The position numbers and the translations under genes are program-made. Below the pieces are notes generated by a model. It was not told where the DNA came from and made no database searches. It worked only from the letters and a program-made list of their open reading frames with translations. A stretch of DNA of 64,000 nucleotides from Lachnospiraceae bacterium (lineage in GTDB: Bacteria; Bacillota; Clostridia; Lachnospirales; Lachnospiraceae). Numbering within the stretch: position 1 is the first letter of the stretch; each line of letters opens with the position of its first letter. The stretch is taken from assembly GCA_910576335.1 (NCBI GenBank), contig CAJTIU010000028.1, positions 1 through 64,000 on the forward strand, given 5' to 3'. Shown here one piece after another: positions 6,852-15,600 of the stretch.

Positions 6852-9191
6852 TTACATCAGAAGCCCTACAGGCTGCGTTTTCCTGATCTTAAGGGACAGC
6901 AGGCAGGAAGCCCCAAAGGCAAAGAGTATCATCCCCAGGCCCGCAAGGATATTAAAACCAGCCGGCACGGTGAAGGTGCACTTCACAATCCCGATGCCGC
7001 TCATAAATACGGCTGTCAGCGGATTGATTATAAAGCTGCAGATACTGATTCCTATTATAGTGGAAATGACGACCGCTGGCATAAAGGACAGTGCCGTCTG
7101 GAGGATCAGCTGTCTTGTTGTAAAGCCAAGGGCTTTTAGGATTCCATAATCTCTCTTTTTATTGCCCAACATCGTGCGCACAAGCAGATATAGTACAAAT
7201 ACAATCACCACCATACTCAGCATAAGTACCAGGATCACAATTGCCTTCATGAGTGATACATAAACCGCCATTGAGCCCTCCAGTATTTCATTAATATTGA
7301 TTGTTATATTAACGTCTGCCCCAAACAGCTGCTTTACTTCTGCATGAAAACGGTCGATATCACTGTCTTCTGAAAGATTCAGATAATAGCCCGCATTCGT
7401 TAATCTGCCCAGCCGCTCGTAGCCTTGCCTTGTAAGAAGACAGTCCTTGCCGAGATTATTTGTCACTTGTGTAAATCCTGTGATGATATACTCTGCCTGC
7501 TTTCCTTCTGCCGTCAGTATGATCTCGTTTCCAGGCTCTAAGCCCTTTTCACGGGCGTATTTTGCGGCAATGGCAATCTCATTGTCATATTTGGGGAAAC
7601 GCCCCTCAAATACCACATTCCGGTTATTGACCTTCCCAAAATCATCGCAGATTGTGGCCATGAGCCCGACGCCGCCCACATGGCGGACTTCCACGGTATG
7701 GTAGAGATACACCTTTTCCACGCGCTCATCCGAGTGCATCCTCTGCAGAAATTCTTCCTCTGCTTCCTGATTGACATTGATGCAGCTGTCTGCCGTTTCT
7801 CCCACAATCAGATTCAGAAACGGATTCATGTCCGCAATCATATTCTCAATCATCAGCCCTGAAAATACGGCAACCAGTGAAAGGGTGAGCATGGTAATGC
7901 AGATCGTCAGGTTATGCTTGAGGCCCGAAAGTGTAGTTTTCATGGCAAGGGCAAAATGAAGCGGAAACCTGGTCTCCTCCAGTGGAACATGGTTTCGTTT
8001 GAAGCTGTGGGTCAGAACCCCCTGCCTCAAAGCAGTGATGGGCTCGATTTTCCGGATTCTGCCTGACGAAAACCACACTGCGAGGAAGACGGCTCCTCCT
8101 AAAGTCAACAGTGTCAGAAGAAACGGAATTGGCAGGAAATGCACCTTATAAGGGATGCCGGTCTGGGAGATCATCATGCTGTTGAGTGTCGGAAACAGGG
8201 TGTAGGAAAACCCGGCGCCTGCTGCCGCAATGATTAAGGACAACCCCAGAAACTGCAGAAGAAGGGAAAATACAAGCTGCAGGCTCGTATAGCCCATTGC
8301 CTTCAGTGCGCCCAGATTCTTCATATTTTCCTGAATATCATTCACAATGTTGGATGCCATCACAACAAGGGCAATCAGAAGCACCAGAAACGCCATCGCG
8401 CTTAAAATTCCCGCGCAGATCATCTGTGAGATATACCGGGACTGGGCCACAAGGGCATAGGATGTACTTACCATCCGCACAGCCGGAAAATGAGCGGATA
8501 CTTCGTTTTTCAGCATTGCCTCATAATCCTGGCTTTCGCTTTTATCCTTCAGCCGGACAGAGCAGAACCATGCTTCCGGCGCGCAGCCTGCTTCTTTTAA
8601 TTCCCTGTATTTATCCTCTGTCAAGAGAATCCCGCACATCCCGCAATTATGGGAGCCGGTCATCACATTATTGAAAAATCCGCATATCGTGTAGCTGATT
8701 TTCCTGTTTCCCACAGAAAGTTCTATACTCTTTCCAATGGCATTTTCCTCTGATTTATACAGGATAGGCATGTAGATTCCGCTTGTAAGCCTGCTGTCCT
8801 CCTCCACAATCTCTGTCCTTCCCACTGTACGTGAGAGAGCCGCTTCCTTTTCCATGAAAACAAACTCTGAATTAATCTCACCGCCATTGTAACTGAACAC
8901 TCCTGCCATATGCATGGAAGTATCTGTGGAAAATGCCTCTGTCCGACTGTCATTTCGAAGGGTTCCCTCAAAAAATTCCTGCATCTTCTTATCATTCCTG
9001 TCAACTGCAAATGCCACATGCTCCGCATGAAGCCTGTCATGGCAGCGATCAAAATTCTGCCTGTAGTCCGTGGACAGCATAAGCCACAGGTTCAGCATCG
9101 CCGAAGCAAGGAAAACCAGTACCACAATTGCCGCTGTCTGCCCTTTGGACCTGCGCAGATTGGAGCGTGCAAGAAGAAAGCTTTTTTCCAT
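6852..9191 (-). CDS. ABC transporter permease, FtsX/MacB type with two FtsX domains
   Basis: The ATG at 9191 gives 779 residues; it is preferred because it follows the ATPase stop directly and has GGGGTGG before it. A membrane helix lies at about 20-40, then an extracellular domain of some 200 residues, a first FtsX block of three helices (roughly 255-400), another single helix near 435, a second extracellular domain and a second FtsX block near 650-770 (including YGILKALGFTTRQLI). This layout is used by lipid, lipoprotein or peptide exporters and antimicrobial-resistance transporters. With the ATPase encoded just upstream it should form a complete transporter. The neighbouring histidine kinase/response regulator may control it. 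The substrate is unknown. Confidence 0.85.
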   Translation of the reverse strand: MEKSFLLARSNLRRSKGQTAAIVVLVFLASAMLNLWLMLSTDYRQNFDRCHDRLHAEHVAFAVDRNDKKMQEFFEGTLRNDSRTEAFSTDTSMHMAGVFSYNGGEINSEFVFMEKEAALSRTVGRTEIVEEDSRLTSGIYMPILYKSEENAIGKSIELSVGNRKISYTICGFFNNVMTGSHNCGMCGILLTEDKYRELKEAGCAPEAWFCSVRLKDKSESQDYEAMLKNEVSAHFPAVRMVSTSYALVAQSRYISQMICAGILSAMAFLVLLIALVVMASNIVNDIQENMKNLGALKAMGYTSLQLVFSLLLQFLGLSLIIAAAGAGFSYTLFPTLNSMMISQTGIPYKVHFLPIPFLLTLLTLGGAVFLAVWFSSGRIRKIEPITALRQGVLTHSFKRNHVPLEETRFPLHFALAMKTTLSGLKHNLTICITMLTLSLVAVFSGLMIENMIADMNPFLNLIVGETADSCINVNQEAEEEFLQRMHSDERVEKVYLYHTVEVRHVGGVGLMATICDDFGKVNNRNVVFEGRFPKYDNEIAIAAKYAREKGLEPGNEIILTAEGKQAEYIITGFTQVTNNLGKDCLLTRQGYERLGRLTNAGYYLNLSEDSDIDRFHAEVKQLFGADVNITININEILEGSMAVYVSLMKAIVILVLMLSMVVIVFVLYLLVRTMLGNKKRDYGILKALGFTTRQLILQTALSFMPAVVISTIIGISICSFIINPLTAVFMSGIGIVKCTFTVPAGFNILAGLGMILFAFGASCLLSLKIRKTQPVGLLM

Positions 9192-9192
9192 A

Positions 9193-9951
9193 TTACCACC
9201 CCATTTCTGACAGGAAGACGGAAAGCTTCTCATGCCTTTCACGGTCACCATGTACATATTTTCCCAGATTGCATTCCCCTAGAATCACCCCGTCTTTTAA
9301 ATACAGCACACGGTTCCCCCGTCTCGCGGAACGCATGTCATGCGTTACCATCACCACGCTCTGCCCCTGCTCATTAAAGGCAGTAAGCGTATCAAGAACA
9401 TCCAGTCCCGTCCTGGAATTAAGCGCCCCTGTGGGCTCATCCGCAAACAGAATCTCCGGCTGGTTAATCAGCGCCCGGACAATTCCTGCTCTCTGCGCCT
9501 CGCCGCCGGATATCTGAGCCGGAAACTTTTTCTGTGTTTCCCCGGAAATGCCAACTGCTGCGAACAGCTCCTTTGCTCTTTTAACGAGCGCCCTTTTATC
9601 CTTGCTCACGAGCAGGCCTGCCGCTAAAATATTGTCCATTACAGACATTCCGTCAATCAGATAAATCTGCTGAAAGACAAATCCGCAGTGCCGCCGCCGG
9701 AAAATGGCGAGCTCATCCTGGTTTAAGTCGGAGATCAGCTTATCACCGAAGGTAATCGTCCCAAGAGACGGGGTGTCCATTCCCGAAAGTGCATATAAAA
9801 GTGTGGATTTTCCTGCCCCGCTGGCACCCATGATTACAGTGAAGTCCCCTTCAGCAAGCTCCAGATCAATGTTTTTCAGAACGTGCTGAAGAGCCCCGCC
9901 AGTGGAGAAAGATTTACTCAGGCTGCTTGTTTTTAATAATATTTTTTTCAT
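9193..9951 (-). CDS. ABC transporter ATP-binding protein (LolD/MacB type)
   Basis: The 252-residue protein carries Walker A GASGAGKST at 42-50, a Q-loop in FVFQQIY, signature ISGGEAQR near 147-154 and Walker B ILFADEP near 167-173, followed by the TGALN typical of the LolD/MacB branch. It should energise the FtsX-type permease encoded one base downstream. The start has AGGAGG upstream. Tandem 11-bp direct repeats lie 60-80 bases before the start (10012-10033) and are likely response-regulator sites. Confidence 0.92.
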   Translation of the reverse strand: MKKILLKTSSLSKSFSTGGALQHVLKNIDLELAEGDFTVIMGASGAGKSTLLYALSGMDTPSLGTITFGDKLISDLNQDELAIFRRRHCGFVFQQIYLIDGMSVMDNILAAGLLVSKDKRALVKRAKELFAAVGISGETQKKFPAQISGGEAQRAGIVRALINQPEILFADEPTGALNSRTGLDVLDTLTAFNEQGQSVVMVTHDMRSARRGNRVLYLKDGVILGECNLGKYVHGDRERHEKLSVFLSEMGW

Positions 9952-9979
9952 GCAGAACCTCCTCTCTTTCTACACGTCC

Positions 9980-10033
9980 ATTTTAAGGCCTGATTCCTTA
10001 AAAGTCTTTATGCAATCCTTAAGCAATCCTTAA
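9980..10033 (-). promoter_or_regulatory. Promoter region with tandem OmpR-type half-sites
   Basis: On the minus strand TTAAGGATTGC occurs twice head to tail (10023-10033 and 10012-10022), an 11-bp period. A third, weaker match TTAAGGAATC at 9992-10001 is in phase two turns away. A -10-like TAAAAT lies at 9980-9985 without a usable -35. Direct repeats one DNA turn apart upstream of a promoter lacking a -35 are typical of OmpR/PhoB-family activation. The response regulator at 11979-12662 is the obvious candidate. Confidence 0.6.
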
Positions 10034-10051
10034 ATCAAAAACTAAAAAATT

Positions 10052-10097
10052 GTCAAGAAATAAACTTCTTGACCGTAATTAGCTTTTGTGCTAACGT
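10052..10097 (+). promoter_or_regulatory. Promoter and dyad upstream of the Uma2 gene
   Basis: GTCAAGAA-ATAAAC-TTCTTGAC is a perfect inverted repeat (about 10052-10073). Its right arm contributes the -35 TTGACC (10069-10074), 17 bases before a weak -10 TAACGT (10092-10097). The dyad could be an operator. Confidence 0.4.
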
Positions 10098-10139
10098 TAT
10101 TACAAAATCCAATACTTCTTTAAAAAAGGAGGACTCCCC

Positions 10140-10691
10140 ATGGCAATCGCACGGCAAAAAGCCTGTACAATTGACGATATTTATGCTCTCCCAGAAGGAC
10201 AAAGGGCAGAACTGATCGACGGGCAGATCTATATGATGGCACCGCCAAGACGAATACACCAGGAGCTTGTCAGTCAATTTACAAAAATAATCGGTCAGCA
10301 TATCGACACTCATAATGGCATCTGTAAAGTTTATCCTGCCCCCTTTGCCGTATTTTTAAATTCGGATGACAGAAACTACGTGGAACCGGATCTTGCCGTA
10401 ATTTGTGATCAGAATAAGCTTGATGAATATGGCTGCAACGGTGCGCCGGACTGGATAATTGAAATCGTCTCTCCTTCTTCCCAGCGGATGGACTACGGAA
10501 TAAAGCTCTTTAAATACCGTACTGCCGGTGTTCGGGAATACTGGATTGTAAACCCGATAACACATATTATAAATGTTTTTGATTTTGAGCATGGTGAAAA
10601 AACAGGTCAGTACACCTTTGATGAGGACATCTCGGCCTGCATATACAAAGACCTCACGATCAACATTAATAAACTCTTAGGAACTGTATAA
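10140..10691 (+). CDS. Uma2 family protein (DUF820, putative endonuclease fold)
   Basis: The 183-residue protein has the full Uma2/DUF820 pattern: LPEGQRAELIDGQIYMM near the start, YVEPDLAVI near residue 82, PDWIIEIVSPSSQ with the conserved acidic residue near 103, and GVREYWIVNP after it. The family shares the PD-(D/E)xK nuclease fold, but its cellular role is not established. The gene has AGGAGG before its ATG. It points opposite to its neighbours, inserted between the ABC genes and the two-component genes, so it looks like an independent unit with its own promoter. Confidence 0.88.
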   Translation: MAIARQKACTIDDIYALPEGQRAELIDGQIYMMAPPRRIHQELVSQFTKIIGQHIDTHNGICKVYPAPFAVFLNSDDRNYVEPDLAVICDQNKLDEYGCNGAPDWIIEIVSPSSQRMDYGIKLFKYRTAGVREYWIVNPITHIINVFDFEHGEKTGQYTFDEDISACIYKDLTININKLLGTV

Positions 10692-10692
10692 G

Positions 10693-11982
10693 TTATTTGC
10701 ATACAGTTCCTAAGAAAATCTCTCCTGGCGAAAGCAAAATCCCGACACTTACTCGAAGCCCCTTCTCCCCGTTTTCGATCACCAGGCTCCCGTGCATCTC
10801 TTCCATAAAATAATCGGAAATATATAGCCCGAGTCCGGCGCCCTCTATCTTTTTCGCATTACTTCCGCGCCTGAATTTTTCCTTAATAAGCGGAAGTTCC
10901 TCCCTACTGACGCCGCCTCCTGAGTCCTCCACACGAACTGTCATACAGCCATCCGAAACAAAAGCAGAAACCACAATCGGCGTGCCTGCATACTTATATG
11001 AATTTGCAAAAATATTATCAAACACCTGCTGGAGCCGGAGCTGGTCCGCGTACAGGATGCAGTCCGGAATGTCCGGAATATCCGCCCGCCCAAGATAATC
11101 GGCATTCTCCAGAATGTGCCTGATCTCCCTGCTTTCCATGTCCTCCGGCGTTACCGGAAGTTGTTCAAGTTCCTCTAACGCAGCAGTGAACAGGTTGGAG
11201 ATCAGCGTATTGATCTGGTCTGCCTTGCAAATGATCTGTGTATAGTTCTCCCGGAGTCTTTCATTGTCTGCGAGGGCAGCCCCCACCTCCGAAGCGGCTT
11301 TGATACTCGCCACCGGGGTCTTAATGTCATGGGACAGCTTCGCCACCAGTTCTTTTTTGCTAGCATTTGCCGCGGCCTCTGCCTTTCTTGCCTTGCGAAG
11401 CTCTGAACGCATGATGTCAAAGCTCTCTGTAAACGCGCCGAAAAGATTCTTCCTGTCCATTTCAAGCGGAATATCAAGATTACCACCTGCGATACGCTCC
11501 GCAAAACCATGAAGCTTATGGAAGGGCTGAATCACTACATGATTCAGATAAAGAAAATATCCCGCGCAGAGGGCGCACTGGAATAACGCCCCGGCTGCCA
11601 GAAACATTACCAGTATCTTCTGCCGGTGTTTCAGGCTCTCTGCGCTGTCATTATAAATAATGATTTTTCCCACGGCTGCCCCGTCCTTTTTAAGCTCCAG
11701 CACCGTATCTCTGTGAACGACTGCTTCATTCACTGTCTCACTTACAGACTCCTCCGTTTTATATATAACAGTCCCGTCCATGCCAAGCACAGTATAATCC
11801 AGATCTGTCTGATTTTCATGTTCCTCTATCGCGTCCCAGTCCTCCTGGACAGACTGGACAGCCTCATTTACCTGAACGGCATTCTGCAGATCTTCCACAT
11901 CCCCTGCCGCGAAAATGAAAAGCGCCGCAAGCTCTGCCGCAAAGATGAGGAGAAGGCCTGTTAAAAATGTTTTACTCTTCAT
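10693..11982 (-). CDS. Sensor histidine kinase with HAMP domain
   Basis: From the ATG at 11982, which overlaps the regulator stop as ATGA, the protein has 429 residues. Membrane helices at about 5-27 and 123-147 enclose a roughly 95-residue extracellular sensor. HAMP follows, then the dimerisation box KLSHDIKTPVASI with phospho-acceptor His218, and the ATP-binding boxes VEDSGGGVS and GAGLGLYIS. It should phosphorylate the regulator encoded just upstream. A large periplasmic-type sensor excludes the short BceS class. The signal is unknown; control of the nearby ABC exporter is an inference from position. Confidence 0.9.
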   Translation of the reverse strand: MKSKTFLTGLLLIFAAELAALFIFAAGDVEDLQNAVQVNEAVQSVQEDWDAIEEHENQTDLDYTVLGMDGTVIYKTEESVSETVNEAVVHRDTVLELKKDGAAVGKIIIYNDSAESLKHRQKILVMFLAAGALFQCALCAGYFLYLNHVVIQPFHKLHGFAERIAGGNLDIPLEMDRKNLFGAFTESFDIMRSELRKARKAEAAANASKKELVAKLSHDIKTPVASIKAASEVGAALADNERLRENYTQIICKADQINTLISNLFTAALEELEQLPVTPEDMESREIRHILENADYLGRADIPDIPDCILYADQLRLQQVFDNIFANSYKYAGTPIVVSAFVSDGCMTVRVEDSGGGVSREELPLIKEKFRRGSNAKKIEGAGLGLYISDYFMEEMHGSLVIENGEKGLRVSVGILLSPGEIFLGTVCK

Positions 11983-12662
11983 TGCATTTCCCCGCAGAAC
12001 CTGTAGCCATCGCCCCACACGGTACGGATGTATTCCGGCTTTCCCGGATCCCTCTCAATTGCCTCCCGTATTTTCCGGATGTGCACATTCAGCGTACCGT
12101 CTCCTGTAAACCGGTCTTCCCATACCTCCTCAAAAAGCTCCTGCTTTGACAGAACCTTATTTTCATTTTTTATCAGGCAGGACAGCAGTCTGAACTCCAG
12201 GGCCGTAAGCTTCACGGGTTTCCCCTCCACAAATACCTGCTTTGCCATAAAATCCACTGTCAGACGGCCGTCAGAGTATCTGTCCGCATCCGGTCTCGGC
12301 CCAAAGCGCTTCAGCACCACTTTCACCTTCGCAAGGAGAACTCCCAGGGAGCATGGCTTCTGAATGTAGTCATCCCCTCCGATATTAAGGGCGATGATCT
12401 TATCGTCATCACTCGTCCTGGCAGAAATAAACAGGATGGGAATCTCCGTTTTTTCCCGCAGTTCCTTACATAATTCAAATCCGCTTCCATCGCCCAGATT
12501 AATGTCAAGAAGCAGAAGCCCTGCCTGATTCTCCTTTAGAAAATCCCTGCACTGCGAAGCACTGTATACAGCGGCAGCTTTCACGCCAAACAAGTTAAAG
12601 TACTCTGCAGTACTGTCGGCAAGCATCTTCTCATCATCTATAATTAAGCAATCATATTTCAT
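11979..12662 (-). CDS. OmpR/PhoB family response regulator
   Basis: The 227-residue protein has a receiver domain with acidic residues DDE near 9-11, phospho-acceptor Asp53 in LLLLDINLGDG and conserved Lys102. A winged-helix DNA-binding domain occupies about 130-225 (LTALEFRLL, then TLNVHIRKIREAI). AGGAGGC precedes the start. It lies 24 bases after the giant DUF4132-like gene on the same strand and may be read from the same message. Tandem 11-bp repeats at 10012-10033 are a likely target. Confidence 0.92.
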   Translation of the reverse strand: MKYDCLIIDDEKMLADSTAEYFNLFGVKAAAVYSASQCRDFLKENQAGLLLLDINLGDGSGFELCKELREKTEIPILFISARTSDDDKIIALNIGGDDYIQKPCSLGVLLAKVKVVLKRFGPRPDADRYSDGRLTVDFMAKQVFVEGKPVKLTALEFRLLSCLIKNENKVLSKQELFEEVWEDRFTGDGTLNVHIRKIREAIERDPGKPEYIRTVWGDGYRFCGEMQ

Positions 12663-12685
12663 CTGCTGCCTCCTGTATCACTTTC

Positions 12686-15600
12686 TTACGGTCTTACTAT
12701 TTGACGGAGGATCTCCGGATCCTTGATCTTCCCGTCCTCTGCGAGCATCACAATCTTGGAAAGGATTTCTGCCGTCTTCGGATCCTCATCAAGAAATGGC
12801 AGATATACCTTGCCGCGTTTTCCGCTGTGCACCGGGACAATATGAATCGAGCCGCCGCCGGACTGGTGCACCACGCCGCTTCCAAGATGCACACTGTAAT
12901 GATTCAGCCCGCCTTCAATATCTGCAAAATGCTCCTTCACAGTCACATTAGGAAGCTTCATTAGGCTGCAGGTATACTCCGCAATTGTCCGGCGAAGCTC
13001 CATGGTAGAGAAGGAAGTAACCGGATCCACGCCTCCTACATACGCGGTACTCACCGCCATATCCACATCCCTCATGGTTTCTGAAAATGTTACCGGGTCA
13101 ATATCCCGGATCCGTACCTGGCCCCCGTCCTTCCTGGAATAAAAGGCGATATATTCGATCGCCGGGGCTTCAATATCTCTCGGGGAGAACCAGTCTGCCT
13201 GGGCATACAGATTTACTACCAGATTGTCCTTATAATAAACCCGCTCAAGACCATTCTCATAGCTCACATTCCATTTCCTGCTTTTTAAGGCTGCCGCTGC
13301 CTTCTTCGTCTGTATCTGATAACCCGAATACCGCCTTGTCTCCGGCAGGTCAGACTCATCCGGAAGCTTCAGATACAGCTCCCGGAACACCTGCTTAAAG
13401 GGCTGCACCATGCCAGAATCAAACACCTTCTTCTGATAGCTGCTCCAAAGTCCCATCTCATAGAGATCATAGGGATGGGCAATCCTCACTGATTCTCCCG
13501 CTTCCTCCTTAAGCCATGCCAGAAAGCCCTCATCAGTGACAAACCCCGCCCTCTCACCGCTTATCAGCACCAGCTTTTCCAGCATAGGCGACACGATGGG
13601 ATTGGTCATCATCATCCCAAGTTCTTCCCTCAGAAATTCTGTCCGCTCCTCCATAGCCTGCTCCAGCATCCTCCTGGAACGCTTATACTGCTCCTGCCAC
13701 CGGGCGTGGATTTCCTTTAAATGCACAATCCACTCATGCTTTTTATATGCCGCCGGAACAGATTTCTGATTCTTTCCGTTCTTACGGATATGAATCTCAT
13801 TTCTTCCCTGGCTGTCAATCTCAATCCATGCCTCCACACAATCCTTTGCCCCAGAAGTCCCGTCTGAAAGAGCCCTGGGCGTAAGCACATCCTGATTCTG
13901 CTGCACCTCTTCGCTTTCCATCATCCAGGACAGCCTGGTCACTGTCTCAAACCGGGAATTTTTCGCCAGGTTCATCAGCGCCATCTCTGCCGCACGCTTC
14001 TCACTGGCCTGGCGCTGGGCGCCGAACTGCTTCGACTCCTTCAGAAACTGCTGCACATACAGATACCGTTCAAGCAGATCCGCGTCATCCTCAATTGGAC
14101 AGATGCAGTAAGCGTTCAGCGCATCTTTGTTGCGCTTTTCCACAGCTTCCTTCTTCCATACTTCCTTTCCCTTTTTGCCAAGGCAGGCATCCGCATATTT
14201 TCTTGCACGCGTGTGGAAGGAATTGTCGCACAGGAACTTTGATGCCTTGTAAAGGAGAGCAAAACGCTTCTCACCAAGTGATGCATACACATTCTTGCAC
14301 CAGTCCATGTCAAATGCTCCGTCATACAGATCCTCTGGCTCTAGCTCTGTATACCTGGCAATTTCCGCCTTTTTCTGTTTTAAATCATACTGCTTCATAT
14401 GAGCAGTAAAATAATAGCACGCCTCCTTGAATCCGTCCCATCCAAGTACCTCCGCTATAATGTCAATCCACTGGGAGGCCATCATGGCTGTCTCCACCAG
14501 CCGCTCCTCCGGTATATGTGCTGCTGACAGAACCGCCGCCTCATCCATCTCCGGCCTGCCTGTCTCTGACTTCACCGCCGCCTCACCGGTCTCCGGCCTG
14601 CCTGCTTCTGACTGCGCCGCTGCCTCACCGGTCTCCGGCCTGCCTGCTTCTGACTGCATCTTTGCACCGCCGCTTCCGGCCTGATTCACCCGAAGCATGG
14701 GATAGCAGTGCCGGATGACATCGGCAAACACTGTATTCCTTTCCCATCTGCTGCCGTTTCGCTTAATGTCCTCACCTTCCAGCACCTTAAGAGCCAGGAG
14801 CAGATATTGCACGCCGCGGATAACTGTAAGGGACTCCACATAATCCGTCACTGCTGTCTTTTCATTCAGCCGCTGGACTTCCATACTGAGCAGAGAGTCT
14901 GTAATCTGATCCAGCGCATCCCGGAGACACCCGAATACCTCCTGTTTAAAATCACACCGGATATGCCGGTAGCTGTCAAGGGACATATGAGGATTCATGC
15001 CCCATATTCCCTTCCCCTCAAAGTAAGCATCCCGGAATGCTTCAAAAAGCTGCCCCCTCTCACTTCCGTAGTAATAATTCTGTTTTCTCTCTGTGTGGGT
15101 ATCCAGTATTCCCTCGTAGAGCGCCTCCTTTGGCAGCATCCCCAGGCACACTGCCCGCGCAAGCAGAAGAGGCTCAACCAGGGGCTTCCCCTGAACTGTC
15201 CGCGGATTCCCCAGGGCATATCTGTTAAATAATTCGAATACCACTGGAAAATACCGTCTGAAGCTGTCGTCATCTCCCTGCTCCAGATGAAGCTCCCCTT
15301 TCAGAAAATAAATGCTCCTGTTGTCCGTAAGCGCGTGCTCCTCTTCCTTATCACTGTAGTCCTTCTTCTTATACTTAAGAAATTTACCATAACGGGCAAC
15401 CAGCTGCAGAAGCAGGGCCGCAGTTTCCGAAAAGTCAGCCTCTGCCGAAACCTCCTGAAAATACCGGGAAAAGATTGTCTCAAAATGCCCGGTATAAGGA
15501 ATGTCCCTGAGTTCTCTTCTGTCCAGGGTAAAAAGCTCTGACTTTACATCCAGAACTTTTTCCAGGAAAATAGAATCACAGGTAGTCTCTAACAAGAAAC

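Noticed and set aside
6852-12662. Bacitracin-type BceAB/BceRS system
   Set aside because: The permease has two FtsX domains and large external domains, and the kinase has a long extracellular sensor with HAMP, unlike BceB and BceS.
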